A stretch of DNA of 64,000 nt from Episyrphus balteatus (GCF_945859705.1 NC_079138.1:186001-250000); one strand, 5' to 3'; shown: positions 42,708-51,952, counted from the stretch's first letter. The notes: generated by a model from the sequence alone, not told the origin. Made by a program: numbers and translations.

Positions 42708-42990
42708 GATTGTTAAAAGGATACTCAATGTCGACGACTCCTTTTTCTGCATGAATGTACATTTTGTAAGAACGCACACTCAAAATTAAAAAGTTTAAAG
42801 GTCATTCTTTGCAGGCAATAACCTTTCTGCAAGAATGTGCGCTGTGATGAATTTTGTCTGATGAACAAATGATTCATCCTGCAAACGCACACTCAAATTC
42901 GAATTGTGAAAAGGATGCCGTTTGAAGACGATCTGCTTTTCTGGAAGAATGTGCGTTTTGTAAGAACGCACACTCAAAATAAAATGTTAA
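42708..42990. repeat. Degenerate A-B-A copies of the hairpin repeat
   Basis: Three diverged units precede the main array: an A-type (about 42718-42796), a B-type (about 42797-42910) and an A-type (about 42911-42987). They keep AAGAATGTGCG, GATGAATTTTGTCTGATG and CGCACACTC blocks but lack the near identity of the main array. In the minus strand a 60-codon stretch (42795-42977) still resembles the repeat peptide, so these are older members. Confidence 0.8.
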
Positions 42991-43431
42991 AGGTTTTAAA
43001 GCAATTGCCGGTTGTTGAATTTTTTTTGCATACTAATTTTTGAAAAACGGTATATATTTTTTTTTTCTTCTTTCTGAAACAGAGTTGAAATAGAGACAAA
43101 TTTATTGCTCTTGCACAATAAATCTATCATATTTAAATTTAATTCAGTTAAAAAGAATATAGATGCATGTAGATGCAAATGTACTAGCATTTTTGTTCTA
43201 CATGATACTCTTTGAAAATTGCCTATGATTTGATTTTGCTTGGTTTGCTTAAGTTTATTTATTGAGGTTGATTTATGACTTTGCTCACAAGAATTTGATT
43301 CCTAGGTTAATTTGTGTTATTTGAAAATAACAAACTTTGTTTTTATCAATTTATTGTTTTTCAATTGGTAAACCTTTTTTTTTTTATATTGGATATAAAA
43401 TGTGATCGATCTGATAAAGCTGATCTAAAAA
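42991..43431. other. AT-rich spacer before the hairpin-repeat array
   Basis: T-rich sequence with several homopolymer runs between the degenerate and the main repeat arrays. I see no gene, motif or internal repeat in it. Confidence 0.5.
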
Positions 43432-45578
43432 GGACACCCTATGTAGGCGATCTGCTTTCCTGCAAGAATGTACGTTTTGTAAGAACGTGCACTCAAAATG
43501 GAATTGAGAAAAGGACACCCTATGTAGGCGATCTGCTTTCCTGCAAGAATGTACGCTCGGATGAACTTTGTCTCATGAACAAATGATTCATCTTGCAAAC
43601 GCACACTCAAAATGGATTTGAGAAAAGGACACCCTATGTAGGCGATCTGCTTTCCTGTAAGAATGTACGCTCGGATGAACTTTGTCTCATGAACAAATGA
43701 TTCATCTTGCAAACGCACACTCAAAATGGATTTGAGAAAAGGACACCCTATGTAGGCGATCTGCTTTCCTGCAAGAATGCACGTTTTGTAAGAACGTGCA
43801 CTCAAAATGGAATTGAGAAAAGGACACCCTATGTAGGCGATCTGCTTTCCTGCAAGAATGTGCGCTCGGATGAACTTTGTCTCATGAACAAATGATTCAT
43901 CTTGCAAACGCACACTCAAAATGGATTTGAGAAAAGGACACCCTATGTAGGCGATCTGCTTTCCTGCAAGAATGTACGCTCGGATGAACTTTGTCTCATG
44001 AACAAATGATTCATCTTGCAAACGCACACTCAAAATGGATTTGAGAAAAGGACACCCTATGTAGGCGATCTGCTTTCCTGCAAGAATGTACGCTCGGATG
44101 AACTTTGTCTCATGAACAAATGATTCATCTTGCAAACGCACACTCAAAATGGATTTGAGAAAAGGACACCCTATGTAGGCGATCTGCTTTCCTGCAAGAA
44201 TGTACACTCGGATGAACTTTGTCTCATGAACAAATGATTCATCTTGCAAACGCACACTCAAAATGGATTTGAGAAAAGGACACCCTATGTAGGCGATCTG
44301 CTTTCCTGCAAGAATGCACGTTTTGTAAGAACGTGCACTCAAAATGGAATTGAGAAAAGGACACCCTATGTAGGCGATCTGCTTTCCTGCAAGAATGTGC
44401 GCTCGGATGAACTTTGTCTCATGAACAAATGATTCATCTTGCAAACGCACACTCAAAATGGATTTGAGAAAAGGACACCCTATGTAGGCGATCTGCTTTC
44501 CTGCAAGAATGCACGTTTTGTAAGAACGTGCACTCAAAATGGAATTGAGAAAAGGACACCCTATGTAGGCGATCTGCTTTCCTGCAAGAATGTACGCTCG
44601 GATGAACTTTGTCTCATGAACAAATGATTCATCTTGCGAACGCACACTCAAAATTAAATTGTGAAAAGGACACCCTATGTAGGTGATCTGCTTTTCTGCA
44701 AGAATGTACGCTCGGATGAACTTTGTCTCATGAACAAATGATTCATCTTGCAAACGCACACTCAAAATGGATTTGAGAAAAGGACACCCTATGTAGGCGA
44801 TCTGCTTTCCTGCAAGAATGCACGTTTTGTAAGAACGTGCATTCAAAATGGAATTGAGAAAAGGACACCCTATGTAGGCGATCTGCTTTCCTGCAAGAAT
44901 GTACACTCGGATGAACTTTGTCTCATGAACAAATGATTCATCTTGCAAACGCACACTCAAAATGGATTTGAGAAAAGGACACCCTATGTAGGCGATCTGC
45001 TTTCCTGTAAGAATGTACGCTCGGATGAACTTTGTCTCATGAACAAATGATTCATCTTGCAAACGCACACTCAAAATGGATTTGAGAAAAGGACACCCTA
45101 TGTAGGCGATCTGCTTTCCTGCAAGAATGCACGTTTTGTAAGAACGTGCACTCAAAATGGAATTGAGAAAAGGACACCCTATGTAGGCGATCTGCTTTCC
45201 TGCAAGAATGTGCGCTCGGATGAACTTTGTCTCATGAACAAATGATTCATCTTGCAAACGCACACTCAAAATGGATTTGAGAAAAGGACACCCTATGTAG
45301 GCGATCTGCTTTCCTGCAAGAATGCACGTTTTGTAAGAACGTGCACTCAAAATGGAATTGAGAAAAGGACACCCTATGTAGGCGATCTGCTTTCCTGCAA
45401 GAATGTACGCTCGGATGAACTTTGTCTCATGAACAAATGATTCATCTTGCGAACGCACACTCAAAATTAAATTGTGAAAAGGACACCCTATGTAGGTGAT
45501 CTGCTTTTCTGCAAGAATGTACGCTCGGATGAATTTTGTCTCATGAACATATGATTCATCTTGCGAACGCACACTCAA
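43425..45578 (-). CDS. 717-codon ORF spanning the hairpin-repeat array
   Basis: The minus strand, which is also the sense strand of the LTR element, stays open through almost all 21 units. It would give a protein of 38-residue and 27-residue repeats. Both contain AGKQIAYIGCPF; the long form adds a SFVHETKFIRA block and the short form a SYKTCILAGKQ block. There is no signal peptide or known domain, and each repeat holds a GCPF cysteine. The open frame follows from units of 81 and 114 bp lacking stops in this frame, so array homogenisation alone could explain it. The frame stops just past the array, at 43425. The plus strand also has short 62-codon frames. Translation is unproven; I list it because length, strand and multiple-of-three units agree. 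Confidence 0.3.
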   Translation of the reverse strand: MSVRSQDESYVHETKFIRAYILAEKQITYIGCPFHNLILSVRSQDESFVHETKFIRAYILAGKQIAYIGCPFLNSILSARSYKTCILAGKQIAYIGCPFLKSILSVRLQDESFVHETKFIRAHILAGKQIAYIGCPFLNSILSARSYKTCILAGKQIAYIGCPFLKSILSVRLQDESFVHETKFIRAYILTGKQIAYIGCPFLKSILSVRLQDESFVHETKFIRVYILAGKQIAYIGCPFLNSILNARSYKTCILAGKQIAYIGCPFLKSILSVRLQDESFVHETKFIRAYILAEKQITYIGCPFHNLILSVRSQDESFVHETKFIRAYILAGKQIAYIGCPFLNSILSARSYKTCILAGKQIAYIGCPFLKSILSVRLQDESFVHETKFIRAHILAGKQIAYIGCPFLNSILSARSYKTCILAGKQIAYIGCPFLKSILSVRLQDESFVHETKFIRVYILAGKQIAYIGCPFLKSILSVRLQDESFVHETKFIRAYILAGKQIAYIGCPFLKSILSVRLQDESFVHETKFIRAYILAGKQIAYIGCPFLKSILSVRLQDESFVHETKFIRAHILAGKQIAYIGCPFLNSILSARSYKTCILAGKQIAYIGCPFLKSILSVRLQDESFVHETKFIRAYILTGKQIAYIGCPFLKSILSVRLQDESFVHETKFIRAYILAGKQIAYIGCPFLNSILSARSYKTYILAGKQIAYIGCPF

Positions 45579-45594
45579 AATTGAATTGTGAAAA
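43432..45594. repeat. 21-unit tandem array of 81-bp (A) and 114-bp (B) hairpin units
   Basis: Units start at GGACACCCTATGTAGG. Starts at 43432, 43513, 43627, 43741, 43822, 43936, 44050, 44164, 44278, 44359, 44473, 44554, 44668, 44782, 44863, 44977, 45091, 45172, 45286, 45367 and 45481 give the order A B B A B B B B A B A B B A B B A B A B B (7 A, 14 B). The shared half is GATCTGCTTTCCTGCAAGAA. A units then carry TGCACGTT-TTGTAAG-AACGTGCA, an 8-bp hairpin (first A unit TGTACGTT). B units carry an imperfect hairpin with GATGAA/TTCATC and TTTGT/ACAAA pairing. Both lengths are multiples of three. Units are nearly identical; the last one and the one at 44668 are slight variants. Confidence 0.95.
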
Positions 45595-46576
45595 GGACAA
45601 AAGTGTTAAAGTCAAATTAAATCCCTGGTAGTCAAATTAACGCATGTAATTTATCCTAAAAGATAACAAATGAAACAAACAAGTGAAATTTGAGTTTGGG
45701 TGGGAGTGAAACTTATATGCGTCTTGTGTACCTATTTGTTTTGTTTTGTTTTTTTTTTTTTTTGGTTTAAAATATTTTTTTGTTTTTTTATCTCAATATA
45801 ACCTGGTATAGGTATATTATTTTGCATTGTTTTATTGTTTATTGTGTCTCTCATTATGAACTAAAATGTGCATTAAAATTTGATTGGTTTGGCCCCTTTT
45901 CCGTTTTGCATTTGTTTTGTTTTGCTCTTTTATATAATTTAGCTTGCTTTAATTCTTTTTTGTAATTTGATAAATAGTAGTTATATAAACGCTTACGTTG
46001 TGTATTTATTGCTACAAAAGAACGAAATGAAATTGTATATCATGCATAAAAGTTCCGATCTTAAATGAAAAACATTAAAAGTTTTTCTTATAAATGAAAA
46101 GCGCTATTTTTGTTTGTTTGTAAATACTTTCAATGACTCTCATGAAAATTTTAAAGAAAAACTACTTAAATTAAGTTGTGACATGAGTAATTGCATAACA
46201 ACAATCCAAAGGTCTCACTCCAACCCAAACAAGTAGGTAGATAATTATCCTACCAACCACCTCGAGTAAACAAAACAATTCAATTCAACCCTGGCAGATC
46301 TAAACCCCAGACTCACCGCGCAAAACGACAACATTTTTCGAGACAAAGCAACGCGAAAAATAAAACTCAAAGATCCTAATTGTCTCAGCGATCTACGATT
46401 ATGATTCCCTCATAAAAGAATTTTGCACAAGAATATCTACCGACCTGCCCTGCAAAACACAAATTCCCAATCTCAAACAACAAATAAAAAGGGTTATGAA
46501 CTAACCGTATACCTACGTGACCAAAAATGTAGGTAGGTATACTTTCTTGATCATGAACAGCGAAGTTCTTTACTAC
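45595..46576. other. Unassigned interior of the LTR element, left of the nested transposon
   Basis: AT-rich, with T runs around 45740-45790. No convincing coding frame on either strand and no recognisable motif. GTAGGTAGGTAT-like simple sequence occurs near 46530. The stretch ends at the TAC target copy of the nested transposon (46574-46576). Confidence 0.5.
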
Positions 46577-47029
46577 TAGGCCAGTCATTATATACATTTG
46601 GAAATGCAAAATGAGCGAGGAAGCTAAATTTTGGATATGTTGTAGAGGATGCTTAAAAAAGCTTAACTTGAAGTTTTCGACCAAGATTTCCTATGAGCTT
46701 TTTCCGCCATTTTGAAAAAAAGGATAAAATTGGTTTTTTGACAATAAATCGGCTATCTGACGAGATGCGAAAATTTTACAAGGAGCTTTTTTGTAGCTTT
46801 TAACGAGTTCTACAATTCATGCATACACATTTTTTGTCTATCATGAACCGTTTTCGAGATATCGATTAAAAAAGTCAAAAATTTAGGACATGCCATTTGT
46901 TTTTTGACATTATCTATTTTTTGGTGGTGAATATCGAAAAAATTATTAACATAAAATTTGTAGACCTTATTCAGACCTACAATTTCGTGCTTTTATTTTT
47001 TTTTTTTGACAAAAATTACGAACTCCAGC
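46577..47029 (+). repeat. Left terminal inverted repeat of the Academ-like element
   Basis: About 453 bp, running to ACAAAAATTACGAACTCCAGC. It pairs with the right end with only a handful of substitutions. The exception is just inside the tip, where ATACATTTGG replaces GTCGGAAAAAACGGCTTAG, which accounts for the 9-bp length difference. It holds CGTTTTCGAGATATCGATT. Confidence 0.93.
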
Positions 47030-47034
47030 GGGAA

Positions 47035-47040
47035 TTTATT
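47035..47040 (-). terminator. Polyadenylation signal of the transposase gene
   Basis: AATAAA on the minus strand, about 50 bp after the stop codon and just inside the left inverted repeat, where a 3' end would be expected. Confidence 0.5.
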
Positions 47041-47089
47041 AAATGAATTTTTTTTTTTTTACTCAAGAAAACGAAGGGTGGACGTTTTT

Positions 47090-50000
47090 TCATTTTTTTT
47101 GTCGCTTTGATGGTCCCGGTTGAAGATCTTTGTCGTCCGTACACTCCTCAACTTGTGAAATAGGTTGAATCATTGGAAATGATGCTGATATGTACGAAGC
47201 ATAGTCATCATCATCTCTGTCATCGTCGTCATCAAACGAAATGTCGACTCTGGTGACGTTATTGCATGATTGCCCACTACAATGCAGACAAATAACTGAG
47301 CAACTAATTCCTGCTTTCCTACACCCACAAGAAGCCCCACAATTCCCTTTGCATTTGCACGAAATAAGTTTTAAAAGTTCAGGAGGTGCGGGTTCGGCTG
47401 TGCTGGTAATTGGTTCAAGTCCGTGATTAGTTTGTCGCCAACCCCATTCCTGAGGATCTTTAAAAAACCCGAGCCAGGTTTGCACCTGCAGATATGTTCG
47501 GAATATGTGCTGGCGGACAGCGCTGCTCGTTGGTGGGAGTAGTGTTAGGTGATTCGTTTTATTTATATGCATTGATTTTGCGAAACGATGGAATCGCAAA
47601 ATATTTATTGATTTTTCTTGCTTATCACCGCCATATAGGGCAATTAGGAATTGCTCTCCTGCGCAAGTTAAGGCATCCGGATCGACCTTTTTTTGTTTGA
47701 ATAGTTCTATCGATGACCTTAGTTCCGGATGCTTCTCGAGAGTGTTAATAAATTTAAGTTTTCCCATGTTGTAAAACGACGATGTCGTATCGCAACCGCT
47801 AAAAGCGTGAATAAAAAGAATATTCTCAAGAACTGACTTACCGTGCTTGAAACTGCTCTGGGAGTACAGCTTTGATGGCGTATTTCCTTTTGCTGGTTTG
47901 CGGAAAAATATATTTTTTTTATCCTGTGCAAGTCCAGTAAGTAAAACCAGAAGATCGATATCTTCGCCAACTATTTCCACTGAGTCATGATTTGACGCTT
48001 TTTCAATTGCCGTGGTCACAATGATTGTATCTGCGTCTTCAAAAGCTTGCTCTACTTTTATTCCGGTATTCGTAAAATAACGGGAAAGCATTTGTATCAA
48101 TTTGTTTTTGTTTTGATCCCTTGCAAGAAACTTCTCCTGGCTAACTTTTGGAGTAGTTGATTCATCAAATATGAACTCTGGCGATTGGTTTTTTCTAGAA
48201 CGTCGCATTCTTTCCGAAGTTTTGGTTCCGGAGAGTCTCATATCAGTCGGATAACCGTCAAATATAATCGTTACATTTTCTCCGAAGTTCTGTTGTACAT
48301 ATCTGACGTATTTTTTGCATATGAGGTCAAATGTTTCGATTCGACCCCAAACGACTTTATGGAGAAGGAATCCACCGTCGATTATGTGGTGATGTCTATC
48401 ACCAAGTTGTACTATTTCTGTCAAAGGTTCGAAAGCATTGTATAGTATTGACTTTGTTCCTTTCCTCATTCCTTCTTCGGTGAACAACGATAACGGGAAC
48501 GGAGCAAGCTCGTATGCCAGAAAATGTTTAAGGTCAGTCTCGGAATTTTTCGCGATGCACATTCTTTGAAAAAGTAATAGTGGATTGATCGGAACTGGAG
48601 ATTCGTCGATTTGAATGCTTGTAGTTACTGCCGATATAGGAATCACTTTATCCTTCCTCTTAAATGATAACGACGCGTAATCTACTCCTATAATTTTAGT
48701 TATCATGTCACAACCAACTTCATATGCAAGATGGCAATTAATGTCTTTGTTTGCAATAACCCCTGTCCCAATTGACATCAATTCTTTTTTTTGAGGAAAA
48801 GGGTTGTGACCTGCCAGCCACATGTCCAGTTTCTCAGTGTCAGAATTGTCTCGAGAAATCCGCGAAGGTCTCATGTCTATGTGCTGTTCAACTGTGGAAC
48901 AAGATACTCCGGAAAAGTTTTCAATTTGCTCACAAATGTTTTGAAGCTGAACCATGCCCAAAGTCCAAGATGCTATTGTGCTGTCCGTAATTCCCCGTCC
49001 TTGAGTTAGTCCACCTGTTGTTTTCATGGATCGCATAAGCGTCTGCTCTATCGTCATGTCTGACATAATTCCAGACCAAAATTTGTCCGTGCGACGAATC
49101 GTAAAGTATCCACGTCTAGTGAACTTTAAGTAATCTTGTTTGGGTATTTTTTCATGCAATGCTCGCATGTCCTGCAAGTATAAATGAGAAGACTTCGCAT
49201 ACAAGAAGTGACCGCTTGCGTGAAAAAACGGAAGCATTTTTTGTATGGTTACGAGATGAAGTTCCCAATTACCGGATCTTTCTGCCTCCAGGAAGTTTTT
49301 CATCAGAGAAACCATTCGGTGGTACTGTACCCAAAGCTTTGCTGTCGGACCTTGGTTTTCAATGTCAATCAATGCTTTTTTAAATTTTTCGTATACGTTT
49401 TTCACTTCGTTGTTTTCTGCGGCAGTCATGACAGTCGGCCGATTGAAAACATCTTCGCAGTAGTTATCGAGTTCATCACGTTCCCTTTCGTCGAATTCCA
49501 ACGAATCCAGCACAATTTTTGACAAAGCTGCGTGAGCCAAAATGTGCGCGCGGACAGCTCGTGCATATGCATGACCGGAAAGTATTTTTTCGACACAATT
49601 TTCGGCATAGATCAACTTGAGAAGCTCTTCGATCCCACTTCCCGCCATGATCGCACCAATCGTTCCCATAAACGACATCAATAGATGAAATCCACCGAGT
49701 CTTACTACGACGTTTCTTAATTCCGATGTTGGACTAGCAGCCCCCACGATATCGCGAGCTTTCCAGTATAAGGGCTGATCAAGGGTGTTAATATTGAAAT
49801 CTGCATTGTCAAATACAAATTGACTAAACGAATTCTCCAGAATTTGGCATTCAGCTCGATGAATACACGAATTTTCAAAAATCGTTATTTCTCGATATGA
49901 TGCACAGAACCCCATTGCCGATAATATGTTGATGAGACTCTTGGAACCGAATTTCTTATACAGAAAAGTTCCAACACCGATCAGCAGCGGAGAGAAAAAA

Positions 50001-50779
50001 GATCGAGGACGCACAGCCGAAATTATTGCGTGAGCTATCGATGTGCATTTTTTATTCCACGATTCCAGTACACCACGTTTATCTTTCGTTATTATTGTTG
50101 ATAGAAAAACCTTTAAAGATTCCGGAACAGCGGCTTCTACATTTCTTACAAACGCATCCGAGGGAGGGTAATTGTTTTTATCGTAAACGACACCTCTTAT
50201 GTCCTCTCGGACTATCGCAGCGGCTTCGCGAATAACTCGGAGTCTTTCATCGCGAGAGTCCTTCTTTTTTTCCTCGTACCATTTCTCTGAAAGAATTTTG
50301 AATCCGGTGTTTCGGAAACAAACGACACAATCTCGCCCTTGTTTTTCGTTAATCAGAATTTCTTCTCCATATTTAGCAAGTAAATGTGTTTTAACTGTTC
50401 TGATGTCCGGAACAAAATTTCCGCTTATTTGACTCATTAATTCATTCATAGAAAACTGACATTCGTCCGAATTTTCTTTCAGGAACGAGTAAATCCCCTT
50501 CATTGCCTCTTCTACTTTGTTACCTTTTTTAGCCTCATCCTCAGGTAGCGAGTGGTACACAGAAAAAATGCATTCTTGATGGTAGCGAGCTCCCTCTGCT
50601 ACTAGATCAGGTACTGAGCAAACACGCTCGACAATTAAAGCGGCAAATTTATCATCACGCCTATTCAGATATTGTAGAACTTTATCTTTCATAGATTTTT
50701 CTCGAACCGCATGAATTGTTTTCCGTCTATTCAGCGGTTTTTTTTTTGATCGGAAATCGCTACTCCACAAAACAAGCAT
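47090..50779 (-). CDS. Academ-like transposase, main part with XPG/FEN-1-like nuclease and CXC-like cysteines
   Basis: 1229 codons in the open frame. Real translation probably begins in the upstream frame, because residues C54, H67 and C70 complete a zinc module opened by CLFC in the 366-codon ORF. A conserved central core follows: FDNADF (324-328), GGFHLLMSFMG (362-372), SGHAYARA (401-408), FFHASGHFLYAKSSHLYLQ (518-536) and a TIEQTLMRS helix (576-584). D324/D327 and E578 could be DDE residues, but I cannot prove it. Residues about 795-1020 form an XPG/FEN-1-like PIN nuclease: D801 (HHIIDGG), D841 (IIFDGYP), E914/D917 (FEDAD), D940/D942 (GEDIDLL) and D997 (FSGCDTT), a full acidic set. A nine-cysteine cluster at 1141-1172 resembles the CXC/tesmin domain. 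The acidic run at 1183-1192 precedes a basic tail. Likely role: cutting and joining transposon ends in the nucleus. Confidence 0.85.
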   Translation of the reverse strand: MLVLWSSDFRSKKKPLNRRKTIHAVREKSMKDKVLQYLNRRDDKFAALIVERVCSVPDLVAEGARYHQECIFSVYHSLPEDEAKKGNKVEEAMKGIYSFLKENSDECQFSMNELMSQISGNFVPDIRTVKTHLLAKYGEEILINEKQGRDCVVCFRNTGFKILSEKWYEEKKKDSRDERLRVIREAAAIVREDIRGVVYDKNNYPPSDAFVRNVEAAVPESLKVFLSTIITKDKRGVLESWNKKCTSIAHAIISAVRPRSFFSPLLIGVGTFLYKKFGSKSLINILSAMGFCASYREITIFENSCIHRAECQILENSFSQFVFDNADFNINTLDQPLYWKARDIVGAASPTSELRNVVVRLGGFHLLMSFMGTIGAIMAGSGIEELLKLIYAENCVEKILSGHAYARAVRAHILAHAALSKIVLDSLEFDERERDELDNYCEDVFNRPTVMTAAENNEVKNVYEKFKKALIDIENQGPTAKLWVQYHRMVSLMKNFLEAERSGNWELHLVTIQKMLPFFHASGHFLYAKSSHLYLQDMRALHEKIPKQDYLKFTRRGYFTIRRTDKFWSGIMSDMTIEQTLMRSMKTTGGLTQGRGITDSTIASWTLGMVQLQNICEQIENFSGVSCSTVEQHIDMRPSRISRDNSDTEKLDMWLAGHNPFPQKKELMSIGTGVIANKDINCHLAYEVGCDMITKIIGVDYASLSFKRKDKVIPISAVTTSIQIDESPVPINPLLLFQRMCIAKNSETDLKHFLAYELAPFPLSLFTEEGMRKGTKSILYNAFEPLTEIVQLGDRHHHIIDGGFLLHKVVWGRIETFDLICKKYVRYVQQNFGENVTIIFDGYPTDMRLSGTKTSERMRRSRKNQSPEFIFDESTTPKVSQEKFLARDQNKNKLIQMLSRYFTNTGIKVEQAFEDADTIIVTTAIEKASNHDSVEIVGEDIDLLVLLTGLAQDKKNIFFRKPAKGNTPSKLYSQSSFKHGKSVLENILFIHAFSGCDTTSSFYNMGKLKFINTLEKHPELRSSIELFKQKKVDPDALTCAGEQFLIALYGGDKQEKSINILRFHRFAKSMHINKTNHLTLLPPTSSAVRQHIFRTYLQVQTWLGFFKDPQEWGWRQTNHGLEPITSTAEPAPPELLKLISCKCKGNCGASCGCRKAGISCSVICLHCSGQSCNNVTRVDISFDDDDDRDDDDYASYISASFPMIQPISQVEECTDDKDLQPGPSKRQKK

Positions 50780-51831
50780 TTACTTTTAAAATCAAAACGA
50801 TTTTCGATATGCTGTTGTTGTTCGGGTTCGGGGATAGATTCAGATTGAGGTTCTTGCGAAATTGATTTGCTTCGACGAGAAGCAAACGACGCGAGTCTTT
50901 CGTTAGCATATTTCTTATAACACGCACTATGTACACTCACAGAATCAACAGTTTGTAGCATGAGCTTATGGTCCAAACACCCTCTTTTCTCACTCAACGC
51001 TAAAAGAGTTCGAACAGCTTTTTTTTTAGCTACATAAACATCGTCAATTAACAGTTTCGTACAAATAAAGCAACTTTGATTTTCGGAAAATGTCTCAAAC
51101 TCTATTTGTAAAGGCGTGATACTAAATAGATACTTTTCGTTTGTACATAAAGATGTCTTAATCGCTTTAACAAGATTTTGAATACTTTGAAACCTACAAA
51201 GAATAGCTACACCATTTTGAACTAAGTTAAGATTATCATCTCTACTGTGAGGATCAAACAACCAAAATACATTGTCTTTCCTACCAATTGCAACCGATAA
51301 ATTAGAAACTGTCAAAACACCAAACACCTCAACGGAAAAAAAGCGATCTAATTCATTATAAAACCAGTCTGTTTCATCAATATACCCATGAAAAGGATCC
51401 AATTTATATTCGACGTGAAATTTTGTATTTTCCACAGAAAAATGCTGAAGGACTTCATCTGCCGCTAAATAAAAAGATGATGGTGGCTCATTGCCAAAAC
51501 GTTCGGAGAAAGTGGAAACAGATTGAATATGCAGATTGTGCCCATTTCTAAGAACTTTATTTATAATATCAGTGTTCCAGGCCGTTACGGATATAAGCTT
51601 AGACATACATAATGCCATTACAGAGTTACTCGTGCATTGTGTATTCTTATAAATTCCTTTAAAAATATCACTGTTTTGACAAAAAGCTCCTACAATGCAA
51701 CTACTACTGATATCAACTTTTCTTTTAAAACCTTCTTCATTTCGAGCCCTGTTAAAATCTTCATCAAGCTGACTAGATACATTCTTCCTTCCCTTGCCTT
51801 TATTTTGAGTTTTTGAAAAATTGCTATCCAT
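50731..51831 (-). CDS. Academ-like transposase, N-terminal part with C76-like cysteine protease
   Basis: 366 codons from ATG at 51831, ending in TGA just after an A10 run, in the -1 relation to the 1229-codon frame that overlaps it by 49 bp. A basic N-terminal tail is followed by a protease-like region. QCTSNSVMAL (65-74) holds the presumed nucleophile C66. FGVLTVSNLSVAIG (170-183) and FWLFDPHSRD (189-198) supply the D193-x-H195 pair. This arrangement is that of peptidase family C76, the herpesvirus large-tegument deubiquitinase type, which also occurs in animal transposon proteins. Then comes a zinc-like module, CFIC (254-257) to HSAC (301-304). A second module opens at CLFC (352-355) and is completed only in the downstream frame, strong evidence that both frames are one gene. 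Substrate unknown; ubiquitin-like removal is an inference. Confidence 0.8.
   Translation of the reverse strand: MDSNFSKTQNKGKGRKNVSSQLDEDFNRARNEEGFKRKVDISSSCIVGAFCQNSDIFKGIYKNTQCTSNSVMALCMSKLISVTAWNTDIINKVLRNGHNLHIQSVSTFSERFGNEPPSSFYLAADEVLQHFSVENTKFHVEYKLDPFHGYIDETDWFYNELDRFFSVEVFGVLTVSNLSVAIGRKDNVFWLFDPHSRDDNLNLVQNGVAILCRFQSIQNLVKAIKTSLCTNEKYLFSITPLQIEFETFSENQSCFICTKLLIDDVYVAKKKAVRTLLALSEKRGCLDHKLMLQTVDSVSVHSACYKKYANERLASFASRRSKSISQEPQSESIPEPEQQQHIENRFDFKSKCLFCGVAISDQKKNR
50737..50743 (-). promoter_or_regulatory. Slippery heptamer A AAA AAC, -1 frame junction
   Basis: On the minus strand a run of ten A (50747-50738) is followed by CCGCTGA. In the upstream frame the codons are CAA AAA AAA AAC CGC TGA. 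A AAA AAC is a classic -1 slippery heptamer, in correct phase, and a -1 slip enters the 1229-codon frame exactly. A lost base in the run, or a homopolymer error in assembly, would look the same. I see no convincing downstream pseudoknot, only a weak CCG..CGG pairing. Confidence 0.6.
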
Positions 51832-51886
51832 TTCAAGTTATATTCAAGATTTTTATCTTAATATTAATAATAATCAAAATATATAA

Positions 51887-51952
51887 CTAAAGAAAAAAAT
51901 ATTGTAAGAAATATATTTGTAAAAATTATTTATTTAAAAACAAATAACTTAC
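51887..51952 (-). other. Candidate 66-bp intron in the transposase 5' leader
   Basis: On the minus strand TTTG|GTAAGTTATT is a near-consensus donor. Sixty-six bases later TTTTTTTCTTTAG is a strong pyrimidine tract and acceptor, about 55 bp before the ATG at 51831. Length and layout match short insect introns. It would be in the untranslated leader. No transcript evidence is available. Confidence 0.4.

Noticed and set aside
41681..43190. Short minus-strand ORFs as gag, pol or env remnants
   Set aside because: No zinc knuckle, protease, YxDD, RNase H or integrase motif can be seen; frames are short and scattered.
43707..45440. Repeated plus-strand ORFs of 62 codons in the hairpin array
   Set aside because: Shadows of an A unit plus a B unit, each stopping at the same place in B. 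They are antisense to the LTR element and have no coding signal.
43432..45594. Possible CRISPR array
   Set aside because: Units are 81 or 114 bp and near identical throughout, with no unique spacers and no cas genes; the context is eukaryotic.
46385..46684. 99-codon minus-strand ORF
   Set aside because: It crosses the left end of the nested transposon and lies mostly in TIR sequence, so it is a chance frame.
47241..50432. Several plus-strand ORFs of 60-112 codons opposite the transposase, and the 83-codon minus ORF at 47719-47970
   Set aside because: Antisense or out-of-frame shadows of the 1229-codon frame, which has clear family motifs.
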